A DNA stretch of 64,000 nt from Streptococcus australis ATCC 700641 (GCF_000186465.1 NZ_GL636091.1:1000505-1064504), one strand, 5' to 3'; shown: positions 52,308 to 61,699, counted from the stretch's first letter. A program made the numbers and translations. Notes: a model not told the origin generated them from the sequence alone.

Positions 52308-55025
52308 ATGAAGCGAAAAGTATATTGGAAAGATCTATGTCATTCCTTTACCAGTTCCAAAGGGCGCTTTTTGTCCATTTTAACGCTGATGATGCTGGGT
52401 ACCTTAGCTCTGGTCGGTTTAAAAGTAACGACCCCAAATATGCATCGGACTGCCCAGCGCTTTATAGACCAACAAGAAATGTTGGACCTAGCTGTCATGG
52501 GAGATCTTGGTTTGGATAAGACTGACCAAGAAGAGCTACAAGGATTGACGGGGGCCAGCTTGGAGTTTTCCTACCTGACAGATGTGACGCTTGACGGAAA
52601 GGACGAAGCTGTTCGACTTTTTTCCATTCCAGAAACCATCTCACGCTTTCAGCTGGCTTCAGGACGGCTTCCGCAGAAGGAAGATGAGGTCGCTCTAGCA
52701 GCGTTTTGGAAAGATCGTTACCAGATTGGGGATCAGCTAAGGATACATGAAAAAGCTGGAAGTCCATCTGTTTTAAAGACAAAAAACTATCGAATTGTTG
52801 GCTTTGTAAAGTCTGCTGAGATGTGGTCCGAAAAAGACTTGGGCCAAGCTAGGAGTGGGAGTGGTTCCTTGGATGCCTATGGTGTCCTCTCAAAAGAAGC
52901 CTTTACTAGTCCTGTTTATAGCCTTGCTCGGATTCGGTTTGATGATTTGAGGGGGTTCAATCCATTCTCAACCAGCTATCAAGATCGTCTGGCCTCCCAT
53001 CAAAAGGACCTGGAAGAACTCTTAGCTGGAAATGGTCAGGAGCGCTATCGAAAGCTGCAGGCTGATGGGAAACAAAAGATCCAAAAAGGGCAAGAAGAAC
53101 TTGATGCTGCCAACAAACAGTTAGCAGACGCACGCGAAAAGGCAGGTCAAGCACAGACACAATTGACGGAGCAATCCAATAAATTGAATCAACTGTCTAC
53201 ACTCTTGCCCAAGGAAGAACTAGAAACAAGGCGACTCGAGTTGGCAGAAGCTCAAAAGCAACTAGATCAGCAATTGGTCAACATTCAGGCAGGTGAATCG
53301 GAACTAGCAACTAAGCAGAAGGAGCTGGAAAAGGCCAAGGAAGATCTGAAAAATATAGAGCAACCAAACTATCATGTCTATGATCGAAAAACCATTCCAG
53401 GTGGCCAGGGTTACCTCATGTATAGTAATGCCAGTGCCAGTATCTCCGCGGTAGGCAATCTTTTTCCTGTGGTGCTCTACGCAGTCGCTGCCATGGTCAC
53501 GTTTACGACCATGACTCGTTTTGTTGACGAAGAACGGAGCCATGCGGGCTTGTTCAAAGCCTTGGGCTATCGAACGAAAGATATCTTAGCAAAGTTTCTC
53601 TTGTATGGCTTGGTTGCTGGAACAGTTGGGACAGGCATCGGAACTCTTCTCGGTCATTATGTTTTATCAGGAACCATTTCGCAAATTATTACGCAGGGGA
53701 TGGTCGTAGGCACTAGTCGACAGTATTTTTATGAGTCTTATAGCTTATTAGCCTTGGGGCTCTCCCTTCTTTCTAGCGTCTTTCCAGCTTATCTAGTCGC
53801 AAAGAGAGAGTTGAAGGAAGAAGCCAGTCACCTCCTTCTTCCAAAACCGCCAGTTTCTGGATCCAGTATTTTGCTCGAACGCCTTCCGTTTTTGTGGAAA
53901 CGTCTGAGTTTCACCCAAAAGGTGACCGCTAGAAATATTTTTCGCTACAAACAGCGGATGGTGATGACCATTTTTGGTGTTGGTGGTTCGGTTGCTCTTC
54001 TCTTTGCGGGTCTGGGTATCCAATCCTCAGTCGGTGGTGTGCCCCAACGTCAGTTTGGGGAAATCCTCAAGTACGATATGATTCTCTCGACCAAATCCAG
54101 TCTGACAGACGAAGAGGAAGAATCCTTGAAGAAGCGCTTGAAGCAAGCAGATATTAAAGAGACAGAAGCTATCTTTACCAAACAAGTGGAGGCTTCTTAT
54201 CCTTCCGGACGTGGAAAACAAAGCATGACCTTAATGGTGTCCTCTAAAGACAGCTTGGAACCCTTTATCAATCTCCGCTCAGAAGAGGGAAGACTCGACC
54301 TATCCAATGGGGCGGTGATTACCAGTAAATTAGCGCAGCTGGCCAAGGTGGGCGTTGGAGATGACTTGCGGATAGATGGCCATACGATTAGGGTGGCTGC
54401 GATTACCGAAAATTATGTAGGCCATTTTGTCTATATGAATCAAGCGACCTATCAGAAAACCTATGGAAAAAGTGCTAAGATGAATGCCTATTTGGTCCGA
54501 TTACAGTCTTCTTCTCAGCAGTTCGTCCAGAAGGTCAGTCGGGACATGATGGAAGAAGGGGCGGTGCTTGCTGTTACGCAAAATACTTCCTTGATTTCTC
54601 TCTTCAGTTCTGTAGCCCAATCATTGAATAAGACCATGATGATTTTAGTTCTGGTATCTATTTTGCTAGCGATGGTTATTTTGTATAATTTGACCAATAT
54701 CAATGTGGCAGAACGAATCCGTGAGTTATCCACCATTAAGGTATTAGGTTTTCATCATCAAGAAGTCACCCTTTATATTTATCGAGAAACCATCCTCTTG
54801 TCTCTTGTAGGGATAGGATTGGGTTTACTAGGAGGTTTTTATCTCCATCGCTTTTTGATCGCCATGATCGCCCCAGATGCCATTCTCTTTTATCCGCGGG
54901 TGGCCCTTGGTGTCTATCTTTATCCTATGGCTGGCGTCATTCTGATCCTAGCTAGCTTAGGAATCTTGGTCAATCATCATCTTCGCAAGGTAGACATGCT
55001 GGAGGCTTTGAAATCTGTTGAATAA
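52308..55025 (+). CDS. ABC transporter permease (FtsX-like, two FtsX domains)
   Basis: The 905-residue permease has an N-terminal span (20-40), a large extracellular region with a coiled coil (about 255-350, Gln/Glu/Lys-rich heptads), and an FtsX domain (about 375-500, NLFPVVLYAVAAMVTFTTMTRFVDEERSHAGLF). A second extracellular region and FtsX domain end with spans near 780-890. GGGAGG lies six bases before the ATG at 52308; the in-frame TTG two codons upstream overlaps it. Such permeases export peptides or modulate cell-wall stress responses. The substrate is unknown. Confidence 0.9.
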   Translation: MKRKVYWKDLCHSFTSSKGRFLSILTLMMLGTLALVGLKVTTPNMHRTAQRFIDQQEMLDLAVMGDLGLDKTDQEELQGLTGASLEFSYLTDVTLDGKDEAVRLFSIPETISRFQLASGRLPQKEDEVALAAFWKDRYQIGDQLRIHEKAGSPSVLKTKNYRIVGFVKSAEMWSEKDLGQARSGSGSLDAYGVLSKEAFTSPVYSLARIRFDDLRGFNPFSTSYQDRLASHQKDLEELLAGNGQERYRKLQADGKQKIQKGQEELDAANKQLADAREKAGQAQTQLTEQSNKLNQLSTLLPKEELETRRLELAEAQKQLDQQLVNIQAGESELATKQKELEKAKEDLKNIEQPNYHVYDRKTIPGGQGYLMYSNASASISAVGNLFPVVLYAVAAMVTFTTMTRFVDEERSHAGLFKALGYRTKDILAKFLLYGLVAGTVGTGIGTLLGHYVLSGTISQIITQGMVVGTSRQYFYESYSLLALGLSLLSSVFPAYLVAKRELKEEASHLLLPKPPVSGSSILLERLPFLWKRLSFTQKVTARNIFRYKQRMVMTIFGVGGSVALLFAGLGIQSSVGGVPQRQFGEILKYDMILSTKSSLTDEEEESLKKRLKQADIKETEAIFTKQVEASYPSGRGKQSMTLMVSSKDSLEPFINLRSEEGRLDLSNGAVITSKLAQLAKVGVGDDLRIDGHTIRVAAITENYVGHFVYMNQATYQKTYGKSAKMNAYLVRLQSSSQQFVQKVSRDMMEEGAVLAVTQNTSLISLFSSVAQSLNKTMMILVLVSILLAMVILYNLTNINVAERIRELSTIKVLGFHHQEVTLYIYRETILLSLVGIGLGLLGGFYLHRFLIAMIAPDAILFYPRVALGVYLYPMAGVILILASLGILVNHHLRKVDMLEALKSVE

Positions 55026-55031
55026 AAAAAG

Positions 55032-55060
55032 AAACTTCTACCCTAGGGTGGAAGTTTTTT
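55032..55060 (+). terminator. Terminator of the ABC transporter operon
   Basis: AAACTTCTACCC, loop TA, GGGTGGAAGTTT with a T-run, seven bases after the stop. Confidence 0.88.
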
Positions 55061-55094
55061 AGAGCTTTGGTATAATGAGAGAAGGAGAAGAGAC

Positions 55095-55937
55095 ATGACA
55101 AAAATTGCTTTGCTTTCGGATATACATGGGAATACAACTGCTTTAGAGGCTGTGCTTGAAGATGCCAAGCGGGCAGGTGTAGAAGAATACTGGTTATTAG
55201 GGGATGTCCTTATGCCGGGGACTGGTAGACGACATCTTTTGAACCTACTTGAAGAATTGCCTATCACCGTACAGATTTTAGGAAATTGGGAAGATAGCTT
55301 GTGGCGAGCGATGAAGGGGATGCTGGATCCATCAAGGGCTAGTCACCGTTATTTGATGCGCCATTGTCAATATATCTTAGAAGAAATTAGTCCAGAAGAG
55401 ATAGAGGCCATGCAAAGTCTGCCCATGCAAGTGCATCGGGAAGTTTCCGGCTTAATAGTGGGAATCACCCATCATCTGCCAGACAAAAACTGGGGACGCG
55501 AATTAATTCATATAGGAGACCAGAAAGATTTTGATCGCCTCGTAACCAATCCCCCTTGTGATCTAGCAGTCTATGGTCATATCCACCAACAATTTTTCCG
55601 ATATGGAAGTGGTGGAGAGCTCATCTTGAATCCGGGTTCTATCGGCCAACCCTTCTTTTTGCAAGCCAATCTTCGAAAGGATCTCCGGGCCATGTATGCT
55701 ATTCTAGAGTTTGATGAATCGGGTTTGAAAGATGTTGACTTTCGGCGGGTGTCCTATGACATTGAGAAAGAACTCCAACTCGCTAAGGATCTGAAACTAC
55801 CTTACTTCCAAGTTTACTATGAAAGTTTAGTCAATGGGATCCACCATACTCATAATCATGAGCTTCTTCATGAAATAGCCCAGCGAGAGGGACACAATGT
55901 AGAAGTAGACGCATGGTTGAGAGACTTTTTTAATTAG
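55095..55937 (+). CDS. Metallophosphoesterase
   Basis: The 280-residue calcineurin-like phosphoesterase begins with KIALLSDIHGNTTALEAVLED (DxHGN metal motif), continues YWLLGDVLMPGTG (GDxxx), LGNWEDS (GN(H/W)E variation; the usual His is Trp), and YGHIHQQFF with LNPGSIGQP. It resembles the YfcE/MJ0936-type phosphodiesterases, with a longer C-terminal part. The substrate is unknown. It is a single gene between terminators. Confidence 0.87.
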   Translation: MTKIALLSDIHGNTTALEAVLEDAKRAGVEEYWLLGDVLMPGTGRRHLLNLLEELPITVQILGNWEDSLWRAMKGMLDPSRASHRYLMRHCQYILEEISPEEIEAMQSLPMQVHREVSGLIVGITHHLPDKNWGRELIHIGDQKDFDRLVTNPPCDLAVYGHIHQQFFRYGSGGELILNPGSIGQPFFLQANLRKDLRAMYAILEFDESGLKDVDFRRVSYDIEKELQLAKDLKLPYFQVYYESLVNGIHHTHNHELLHEIAQREGHNVEVDAWLRDFFN

Positions 55938-55973
55938 TGTAACAGTTGACATTACAACAAATAAGGGTATAAT
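55938..55973 (+). promoter_or_regulatory. Promoter with overlapping inverted repeat, Rrf2 regulator gene
   Basis: TTGACA (55946-55951) and TATAAT (55968-55973) are spaced 16 bp. TGTAA-N9-TTACA (55938-55956) spans the -35, a typical position for autorepression by the Rrf2 protein. Confidence 0.6.
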
Positions 55974-56080
55974 AGACTAAAAGAAAGAACTTTAACGTCT
56001 GAAGAGTAAATGTATCTAGTTATTGATGGCTTTAGATCCAGTTTAAGACATCCCTATCTAGATGGAAGAGAGGAGTATCC

Positions 56081-56530
56081 ATGCAAATTTCAAGTCGTTT
56101 TACCATTGGAACCCATGTATTAGTCATGATTGCTTTAAAAGGAGATTGCACCAAGGTGACCAGTGATATGATTGCTGGCAGTGTTGGGGTGAACCCGGTC
56201 ATTATTCGGAAAACCTTGTCTCAATTAAAAAAGGCAGGCTTGATCCATGTGGCGCGTGGAACAGGTGGGGCCGAGATGGCCAAAGAATTGGAAGACATAA
56301 GTTTGTTAGATATCTACCAGGCGGTTGAATGCCTTGGGAAGACTGGTCAATTATTTGGTTTCCACGAGCACCCAAATCCAGCTTGTCCGATTGGAAATAG
56401 CATCCATGGCGTCCTAGATGGGAAGCTGGAAAAGATTCAATTGGCCATGGAAAAGGAAATGGCTCAGACCAGTCTCAAAGAAGTGGTGGAGCAAACCAAG
56501 AAACAGATGGAGCTAGCAACCGTTTCTTGA
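56081..56530 (+). CDS. Rrf2 family transcriptional regulator
   Basis: The 149-residue protein has a winged helix near the N-terminus (SSRFTIGTHVLVMIALKGD, then SVGVNPVIIRKTLSQLKKAGL) and the wing GTGGAEMAKELEDISLLDIYQAV. Of the Rrf2 family's redox/Fe-S cysteines, one lies in the ACPIG segment and others are scattered; the classical CX7CX7C cluster is not present. It resembles the YwnA/CymR-like branch. The 108-base leader holds an inverted repeat in its promoter. Targets are unknown. Confidence 0.85.
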   Translation: MQISSRFTIGTHVLVMIALKGDCTKVTSDMIAGSVGVNPVIIRKTLSQLKKAGLIHVARGTGGAEMAKELEDISLLDIYQAVECLGKTGQLFGFHEHPNPACPIGNSIHGVLDGKLEKIQLAMEKEMAQTSLKEVVEQTKKQMELATVS

Positions 56531-56555
56531 TTTGAGTTTGTAAGAAACGTGATGT

Positions 56556-56592
56556 AAAAAGGCCTTTCAGTATATACTGAAAGGCCTTTTTT
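56556..56592. terminator. Bidirectional terminator
   Basis: AAAAAGGCCTTTCAG, loop, CTGAAAGGCCTTTTTT between the convergent Rrf2 gene and the hypothetical membrane gene. Confidence 0.9.
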
Positions 56593-56625
56593 GTTGAATG
56601 AAATGATTTAAAGTTTATCTAATTT

Positions 56626-56940
56626 TTATTTTTTAATAAATAAGACACTAACTAGAATAAATCCAATTGCATAAATCCATGTCCAGTAACGATTAGGAAT
56701 GAACATAAAGGAAGAACGATCGCGCAAAGCAATGCGTTGCCCTGTTTCCTCATCAATCATATACCGAACCTGATCGGAAACAAATTTTTTTGTTAGCAAA
56801 TAATTGACTGCTGCAGCAAGAATCCCCAACATACATCCTAAGATGATACTATCTGTACTCTTATTTACATTAAGATGCAGGAAGGAATAAATCATATTCG
56901 CCAAAGCTCCTCCAATCATAAGAGCATGGGGAACGAGCAA
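56626..56940 (-). CDS. Small hypothetical membrane protein, uncertain start
   Basis: The 104-residue protein has an N-terminal hydrophobic segment, a second near ILGCMLGILAAAVNYLL and a C-terminal span (WTWIYAIGFILVSVLF). I do not recognise it. The TTG at 56940 gives the coordinate, but the frame stays open upstream to a stop at 56979-56977 and reads the plausible continuation LIIVWLGKG. AAGGAAA (56978-56972) sits 9 bases before ATT codons at 56964/56961. True start could be non-canonical, or an upstream part may have been lost. It follows pepQ closely on the same strand. Confidence 0.55.
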   Translation of the reverse strand: MLVPHALMIGGALANMIYSFLHLNVNKSTDSIILGCMLGILAAAVNYLLTKKFVSDQVRYMIDEETGQRIALRDRSSFMFIPNRYWTWIYAIGFILVSVLFIKK

Positions 56941-56988
56941 GCCTTTACCAAGCCAAACAATAATTAAATAATTTCCTTATTTCCTATC

Positions 56989-58071
56989 TTAATCAAAATA
57001 GAGCAAGTCTTTGCTGGTTTCGGTAAAGAGGCCAAAGCCATCTTTTGTCACATAGCCACAGTCTTCAATTCGAACCCCGACTTTTCCAGGAATGTAGATG
57101 CCTGGTTCGACTGAGAAGCACATGCCTTCTTCGATGACCATGTCATTTCCTTCCATGATAGAAGGGAATTCATGCACATCCATTCCGATACCGTGTCCGA
57201 GGCGGTGGTTGAAGTATTCGCCGTATCCTGCTTTTTCAATGACGCTCCGGGCAGCACGGTCTACGTCATGTGCTGTTACACCTGGTTTGATCATATCTAG
57301 GGCAGCCTGTTGAGCTTCTAAAGTCAAGTGGTAGATTTCTTTTTTGAAATCATCTGGTTTTCCAACAGCGACTGTTCGCGTCATATCTGAAGCATAGCCA
57401 TTCACCATACAGCCCAAGTCGAAGAGAAGAAGAGCATCCTTTTCAATTTTGTTGCTACCAGGAATGCCGTGAGGGTTGGCTGCATTGTTACCAGTCAAGA
57501 CCATAGTTTCAAAGCTCATTTCATAGCCCAAGCGTTTGATGCCAAAGTCGATTTCTGCGACGATGTCAGTTTCTGTTTTATCCAGTGAGATAGCGTCAAA
57601 TCCCATATTGACAGCCTTATCCGCATATTGACCTGCAACCAACATTTTTTGAATTTCATCAGAAGATTTGATCAAGCGCATGCGGTTAATTCGAGGGCTG
57701 AGATTGGTAAATGTTGCTTGTTCAAAGACTGAACGAAGCCCATGGTACTTGGTCAAAATCAAATTATCAAATTCCAAAGCGACCTTTTTGGCTTCTGGAT
57801 TAGCGCTAGCCCCTTTGATTTTTTCCCAAGGGTTTTCAGAATCCACATACCCTACCACTTGGAAATCCACAACTGCAGTCGCCCGTTCTACCTCAAGAGC
57901 AGGGACAAAAAGAAGCGGTTCGTGGTCTGGATAGACGAACAAGAAGAGCTGACGTTCGTGGGGATCACTGTAAAATCCAGTTAGGTAATTGATAGTGACA
58001 GGATCGGATACAACAGCCACGTCTGTTTTTTCGGTTTCAAGAAATGCTACAATTTGATCTAATTTAGACAT
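56989..58071 (-). CDS. pepQ: Xaa-Pro dipeptidase
   Basis: PepQ hydrolyses Xaa-Pro dipeptides and is important in peptide use. The 360-residue product has an N-terminal creatinase-like domain and a pita-bread M24 domain with metal ligands in LFDLGCMVNGYASDMTRT (two Asp), HRLGHGIGMDVHE (His), FSVEPGIYI and RIEDCG (two Glu). Length is canonical. It is divergently transcribed from ccpA, a conserved arrangement. Confidence 0.95.
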   Translation of the reverse strand: MSKLDQIVAFLETEKTDVAVVSDPVTINYLTGFYSDPHERQLFLFVYPDHEPLLFVPALEVERATAVVDFQVVGYVDSENPWEKIKGASANPEAKKVALEFDNLILTKYHGLRSVFEQATFTNLSPRINRMRLIKSSDEIQKMLVAGQYADKAVNMGFDAISLDKTETDIVAEIDFGIKRLGYEMSFETMVLTGNNAANPHGIPGSNKIEKDALLLFDLGCMVNGYASDMTRTVAVGKPDDFKKEIYHLTLEAQQAALDMIKPGVTAHDVDRAARSVIEKAGYGEYFNHRLGHGIGMDVHEFPSIMEGNDMVIEEGMCFSVEPGIYIPGKVGVRIEDCGYVTKDGFGLFTETSKDLLYFD

Positions 58072-58151
58072 AAGCTACCTTCTTTCTATTGATAATATTT
58101 TGTCAAATTTTTCCTAAAAAATCAAGAGTTTGCAAAAAGATGTTAAAATGC

Positions 58152-58180
58152 TTGAAAGTGTTTACAATAAGTGATAGAAT
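58152..58180 (+). promoter_or_regulatory. ccpA promoter with overlapping cre-like site
   Basis: TGAAAGTGTTTACA (58153-58166) resembles cre (T for C in the centre) and overlaps the -35 TTGAAA (58152-58157), 17 bp from TAGAAT (58175-58180). It suggests autoregulation, and may also act on divergent pepQ. Confidence 0.6.
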
Positions 58181-58231
58181 AGTTGTTATAGAAGACTGAA
58201 AACGAAATTTTCAATAAAGAAAGGAAGTAAT

Positions 58232-59236
58232 ATGAATACAGACGATACTGTAACCATTTACGACGTTGCCCGAGAGGCGGGTGTCTCAATGGCGACTGTT
58301 AGCCGTGTCGTGAACGGAAATAAGAACGTTAAGGAAAATACTCGTAAAAAAGTATTGGAAGTCATTGAACGTTTGGACTATCGTCCGAATGCAGTAGCTC
58401 GTGGACTTGCGAGTAAGAAAACCACAACGGTAGGTGTTGTGATTCCAAATATTACCAATAGTTATTTCTCTACTCTGGCAAAGGGGATCGATGACATTGC
58501 TGAAATGTACAAGTACAACATCGTCCTTGCCAACAGCGATGAAGACGATGATAAAGAAGTTTCTGTTGTCAATACTCTTTTCTCAAAACAGGTCGATGGG
58601 ATTATCTTCATGGGTTACCACTTGACAGAAAAGATTCGTTCAGAATTCTCTCGTTCTCGGACACCGGTGGTCCTTGCTGGGACAGTTGATGTCGAACATC
58701 AATTGCCAAGTGTCAATATCGATTACAAGCAAGCGACAGTAGACGCGGTTACACTATTGGCTAAACGAAATAAAAAGATTGCTTTTGTAAGTGGACCATT
58801 AGTAGATGATATCAACGGTAAGATTCGCTTGGCTGGCTACAAAGATGCTTTGAAAGCAAAAAAATTGTCTTACAGTGAAGGCTTGGTCTTTGAGTCTAAA
58901 TACCGCTATGAAGAAGGCTATAACTTAGCTGAACGCATCATTGCATCTAAAGCAACAGCAGCCTTTGTAACTGGGGATGAATTGGCAGCAGGTTTGCTTA
59001 ATGGTCTTGCTGATCAAGGTGTGAACGTACCGGAAGATTTTGAGTTGATTACCAGTGATGATTCACAAATTACACGCTACACTCGTCCAAATCTTTCAAC
59101 TGTTGGCCAACCACTTTATGATTTGGGGGCTATCAGTATGCGGATGCTGACAAAAATTATGCATAAGGAAGAATTGGAAGAAAGAGAAGTTCTTCTTGCC
59201 CATACCATCAATCATCGTGGAACTACGAAGAAGTAA
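58232..59236 (+). CDS. ccpA: Catabolite control protein A
   Basis: The 334-residue LacI-family regulator has an N-terminal HTH (TVTIYDVAREAGVSMATVSRVVNGNKNV), hinge helix with PNAVARGLASKKT, and the periplasmic-binding-like effector domain. Together with HPr(Ser-P) it binds cre sites. Length and sequence match streptococcal CcpA. It is transcribed from its own promoter and ends with a terminator. Confidence 0.97.
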   Translation: MNTDDTVTIYDVAREAGVSMATVSRVVNGNKNVKENTRKKVLEVIERLDYRPNAVARGLASKKTTTVGVVIPNITNSYFSTLAKGIDDIAEMYKYNIVLANSDEDDDKEVSVVNTLFSKQVDGIIFMGYHLTEKIRSEFSRSRTPVVLAGTVDVEHQLPSVNIDYKQATVDAVTLLAKRNKKIAFVSGPLVDDINGKIRLAGYKDALKAKKLSYSEGLVFESKYRYEEGYNLAERIIASKATAAFVTGDELAAGLLNGLADQGVNVPEDFELITSDDSQITRYTRPNLSTVGQPLYDLGAISMRMLTKIMHKEELEEREVLLAHTINHRGTTKK

Positions 59237-59241
59237 AAATC

Positions 59242-59266
59242 AAAGGAAGCCAAGGCTTCCTTTTTT
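59242..59266 (+). terminator. Terminator of ccpA
   Basis: AAAGGAAGCC, short loop, GGCTTCC followed by six T, six bases after the stop codon. Confidence 0.87.
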
Positions 59267-59295
59267 CTTGTCTCTGCATGAATCTCCGGTAAAAC

Positions 59296-59324
59296 TTGAA
59301 GGGGTCTGCTAAATTAGGTATAAT
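59296..59324 (+). promoter_or_regulatory. Promoter of cpoA
   Basis: TTGAAG (59296-59301), 17-bp spacer, TATAAT (59319-59324). The ATG of the gene lies only seven bases after the -10 box, so the mRNA would have little or no 5' leader. Confidence 0.78.
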
Positions 59325-59331
59325 AGAGGGT

Positions 59332-60330
59332 ATGAAAGTATTACTGTATTTAGAAGGAAAATCCGTTTTACAAAAATCGGGGATCGGTCGAGCTCTCCAA
59401 CACCAGATGCATGCCTTGGATTTGGCTGGAATCCCCTACACCACAGATATTTTAGGAGACTACGATGTCGTTCATATTAATACCTATGGTCCTCGGAGTT
59501 TGTTGCTATTGCATGCTGCCAAACGTCGAGGGAAAAAGGTCATTATGCATGGACATTCCACACGGGAAGATTTCCAAAATTCATTTATTGGGTCCAATTT
59601 GTTTGCTCCCTTATTTGGCAAATATTTGGCTCATATGTATAAAAAAGCCGATTTTATTATTACCCCTTCAGAGTATTCGAAACAACTGATTCAGTCCTAC
59701 GGGGTCAAGACTCCAATTGTCGCTGTTTCTAATGGGATTGATTTGTCTAAATATAAAAAAGATCCCAAAAAAGAAGAGGTTTTTCGGAAGCACTTTAATA
59801 TCCAAGAAGGAGAGAAGGTCGTTTTATGTGCGGGTCTCTACTTTAGACGAAAAGGGATTGAAGACTTTGTAGAAGTGGCTCGGCGGATGCCAGATGTCCG
59901 CTTTATTTGGTTGGGGTCGATTAATAAATGGTTGATTCCTCGGGCTATTCGTCGTCTGGTCGAGAAAGATCATCCGAGCAATGTTGAATTCCCTGGCTAT
60001 TTTAAGGGAGCTGTATTCCAAGGGGCCATGACAGGTGCGGATGCCTTCTTCTTCCCGTCTTACGAGGAAACGGAAGGAATTGTTGTCCTAGAGGCCTTAG
60101 CGGGTCACCAGCATGTCGTCCTCCGGGATATTCCAGTTTATCATGGTTGGGTGGACCAAGAGTCAGCAGAATTGTGTCATTCAGTGGATGAGTTTGTGGA
60201 CTCTCTTGAAAAAGTCTTGTCTGGTCAAGTGGACAAGCGCGACGCAGGGGATCGAGTAGCTCAAAGTCGCTCAATTGATTTGGTAGCGGATCAACTAGTG
60301 AAAGCCTACCAGCAAGTATTGGAGATGTAA
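59332..60330 (+). CDS. cpoA: Glycolipid glycosyltransferase CpoA (GT4 family)
   Basis: The 332-residue protein starts KVLLYLEGKSVLQKSGIGRAL and has the GT4 signature EETEGIVVLEALAG with VVLRDIPVYHGW, and YFRRKGIEDFVEVARRMPDVRF. The pneumococcal homologue CpoA adds the second sugar to glucosyl-diacylglycerol, at the cytoplasmic face of the membrane. The ATG at 59332 is chosen; an in-frame start at 59296 lies in the -35 box. The second glycosyltransferase starts one base after its stop. Confidence 0.92.
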   Translation: MKVLLYLEGKSVLQKSGIGRALQHQMHALDLAGIPYTTDILGDYDVVHINTYGPRSLLLLHAAKRRGKKVIMHGHSTREDFQNSFIGSNLFAPLFGKYLAHMYKKADFIITPSEYSKQLIQSYGVKTPIVAVSNGIDLSKYKKDPKKEEVFRKHFNIQEGEKVVLCAGLYFRRKGIEDFVEVARRMPDVRFIWLGSINKWLIPRAIRRLVEKDHPSNVEFPGYFKGAVFQGAMTGADAFFFPSYEETEGIVVLEALAGHQHVVLRDIPVYHGWVDQESAELCHSVDEFVDSLEKVLSGQVDKRDAGDRVAQSRSIDLVADQLVKAYQQVLEM

Positions 60331-60331
60331 T

Positions 60332-61654
60332 ATGCGTATTGGATTATTTACAGATACTTATTTTCCACAGGTATCGGGGGTTGCGACCAGTATTCGAACC
60401 CTTAAAACAGAATTGGAGAAATTGGGACATACTGTTTTTATCTTTACGACGACGGATAAGGATGTCAACCGCTATGAAGACTGGCAAATTATCCGCATTC
60501 CAAGTATCCCTTTCTTTGCTTTTAAGGATCGGCGGATTGCTTATCGCGGCTTTACCAAGGCTTTGGCCATTGCCAAACAATACAAACTGGATATGATCCA
60601 TACACAGACGGAGTTTTCTTTAGGACTACTCGGGGTTTGGATTGCTAAGGAGCTTCGGATTCCAGTAATTCATACCTATCATACCCAGTATGAAGATTAT
60701 GTGCGTTATATTGCCAAGGGGATGGTTATCCGACCAAGTATGGTCAAATACATTGTTCGTGGTTATATGAATGACTTGGATGGGGTCATCTGTCCGAGTG
60801 AGATTGTCTATGATCTCTTGCTGAAATACAAGGTCAAGGCTGAAAAACGGATTATTCCAACAGGAATCGAGCTGGCGAAGTTTGAACGACCTGAAATCAC
60901 ACAAGTGGAGACGCAAGCCCTTCGTGAAAAATTAGGGATTCAAGAGGGTGAAATTATGCTCTTGAGCTTGTCACGGGTTTCTTACGAGAAAAATATCCAA
61001 GCCGTTATTGCGGCTTTGCCTAAAGTGCTAGAAGAAAATACGCATATTAAATTGATTGTGGCTGGAGATGGGCCTTATCTGGATGATTTAAAAAAACAAG
61101 CGGCCAAGCTTGGTGTATCAGATACGGTTGTCTTCACAGGGATGATTCCACCAAACGAAACAGCTCTGTACTATAAAGCAGCAGATTTCTTCATTTCAGC
61201 TTCGACTAGTGAGACGCAAGGCTTGACCTATTTAGAGAGTATCGCTAGTGGGACACCCCTAATTGCTCAGAGTAATCCTTACTTAGATAATGTGATCAAT
61301 GATCGGATGTTCGGAATCTTGTATGACCAGGAAGAAGATTTGGCAGCAGCTATTTTAGAAGCGACCTTAGCCACACCAGAGAAGGATGAGGCTAAGTGGG
61401 AGGAGAAGCTTTATGAAATTTCTTCGACAAATTTTGGTCGCAGGGTCTATGAGTTCTATCTAGACGCTATTATATCGAAAGATTTTTACAATGAACGTCA
61501 TCCTGAGGAAAGCCGTACCAAACGGGTGACCAAGTCTATTGTGAAAATTCCGCAAAAGGTTATCGCTATGCCTGTGAATGGGTCTGTGAGAATCATGAAG
61601 GGCTCCTTTAAACAGGTTAAGAAAATCCGTCATATCACCAAGTTGTTGGATTAG
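60332..61654 (+). CDS. 1,2-diacylglycerol 3-glucosyltransferase (GT4 family)
   Basis: The 440-residue protein begins MRIGLFTDTYFPQVSGVATSI and has the EX7E-type motif SETQGLTYLESIASGTPLIA typical of GT4 enzymes, with IHTQTEFSLGLLG and VIHTYHTQYEDYV. By neighbourhood and family it synthesises monoglucosyl-diacylglycerol, the substrate for CpoA. A basic C-terminal tail (about 390-440) probably aids membrane binding. The reaction is inferred from the family. Confidence 0.92.
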   Translation: MRIGLFTDTYFPQVSGVATSIRTLKTELEKLGHTVFIFTTTDKDVNRYEDWQIIRIPSIPFFAFKDRRIAYRGFTKALAIAKQYKLDMIHTQTEFSLGLLGVWIAKELRIPVIHTYHTQYEDYVRYIAKGMVIRPSMVKYIVRGYMNDLDGVICPSEIVYDLLLKYKVKAEKRIIPTGIELAKFERPEITQVETQALREKLGIQEGEIMLLSLSRVSYEKNIQAVIAALPKVLEENTHIKLIVAGDGPYLDDLKKQAAKLGVSDTVVFTGMIPPNETALYYKAADFFISASTSETQGLTYLESIASGTPLIAQSNPYLDNVINDRMFGILYDQEEDLAAAILEATLATPEKDEAKWEEKLYEISSTNFGRRVYEFYLDAIISKDFYNERHPEESRTKRVTKSIVKIPQKVIAMPVNGSVRIMKGSFKQVKKIRHITKLLD

Positions 61655-61671
61655 ATGGGAGTTTTTTTCTC

Positions 61672-61699
61672 TTGCAAAAATTTTCAATCGTGCTATAAT
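61672..61699 (+). promoter_or_regulatory. Promoter of thrS
   Basis: TTGCAA (61672-61677), 16-bp spacer, TATAAT (61694-61699). Confidence 0.75.
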
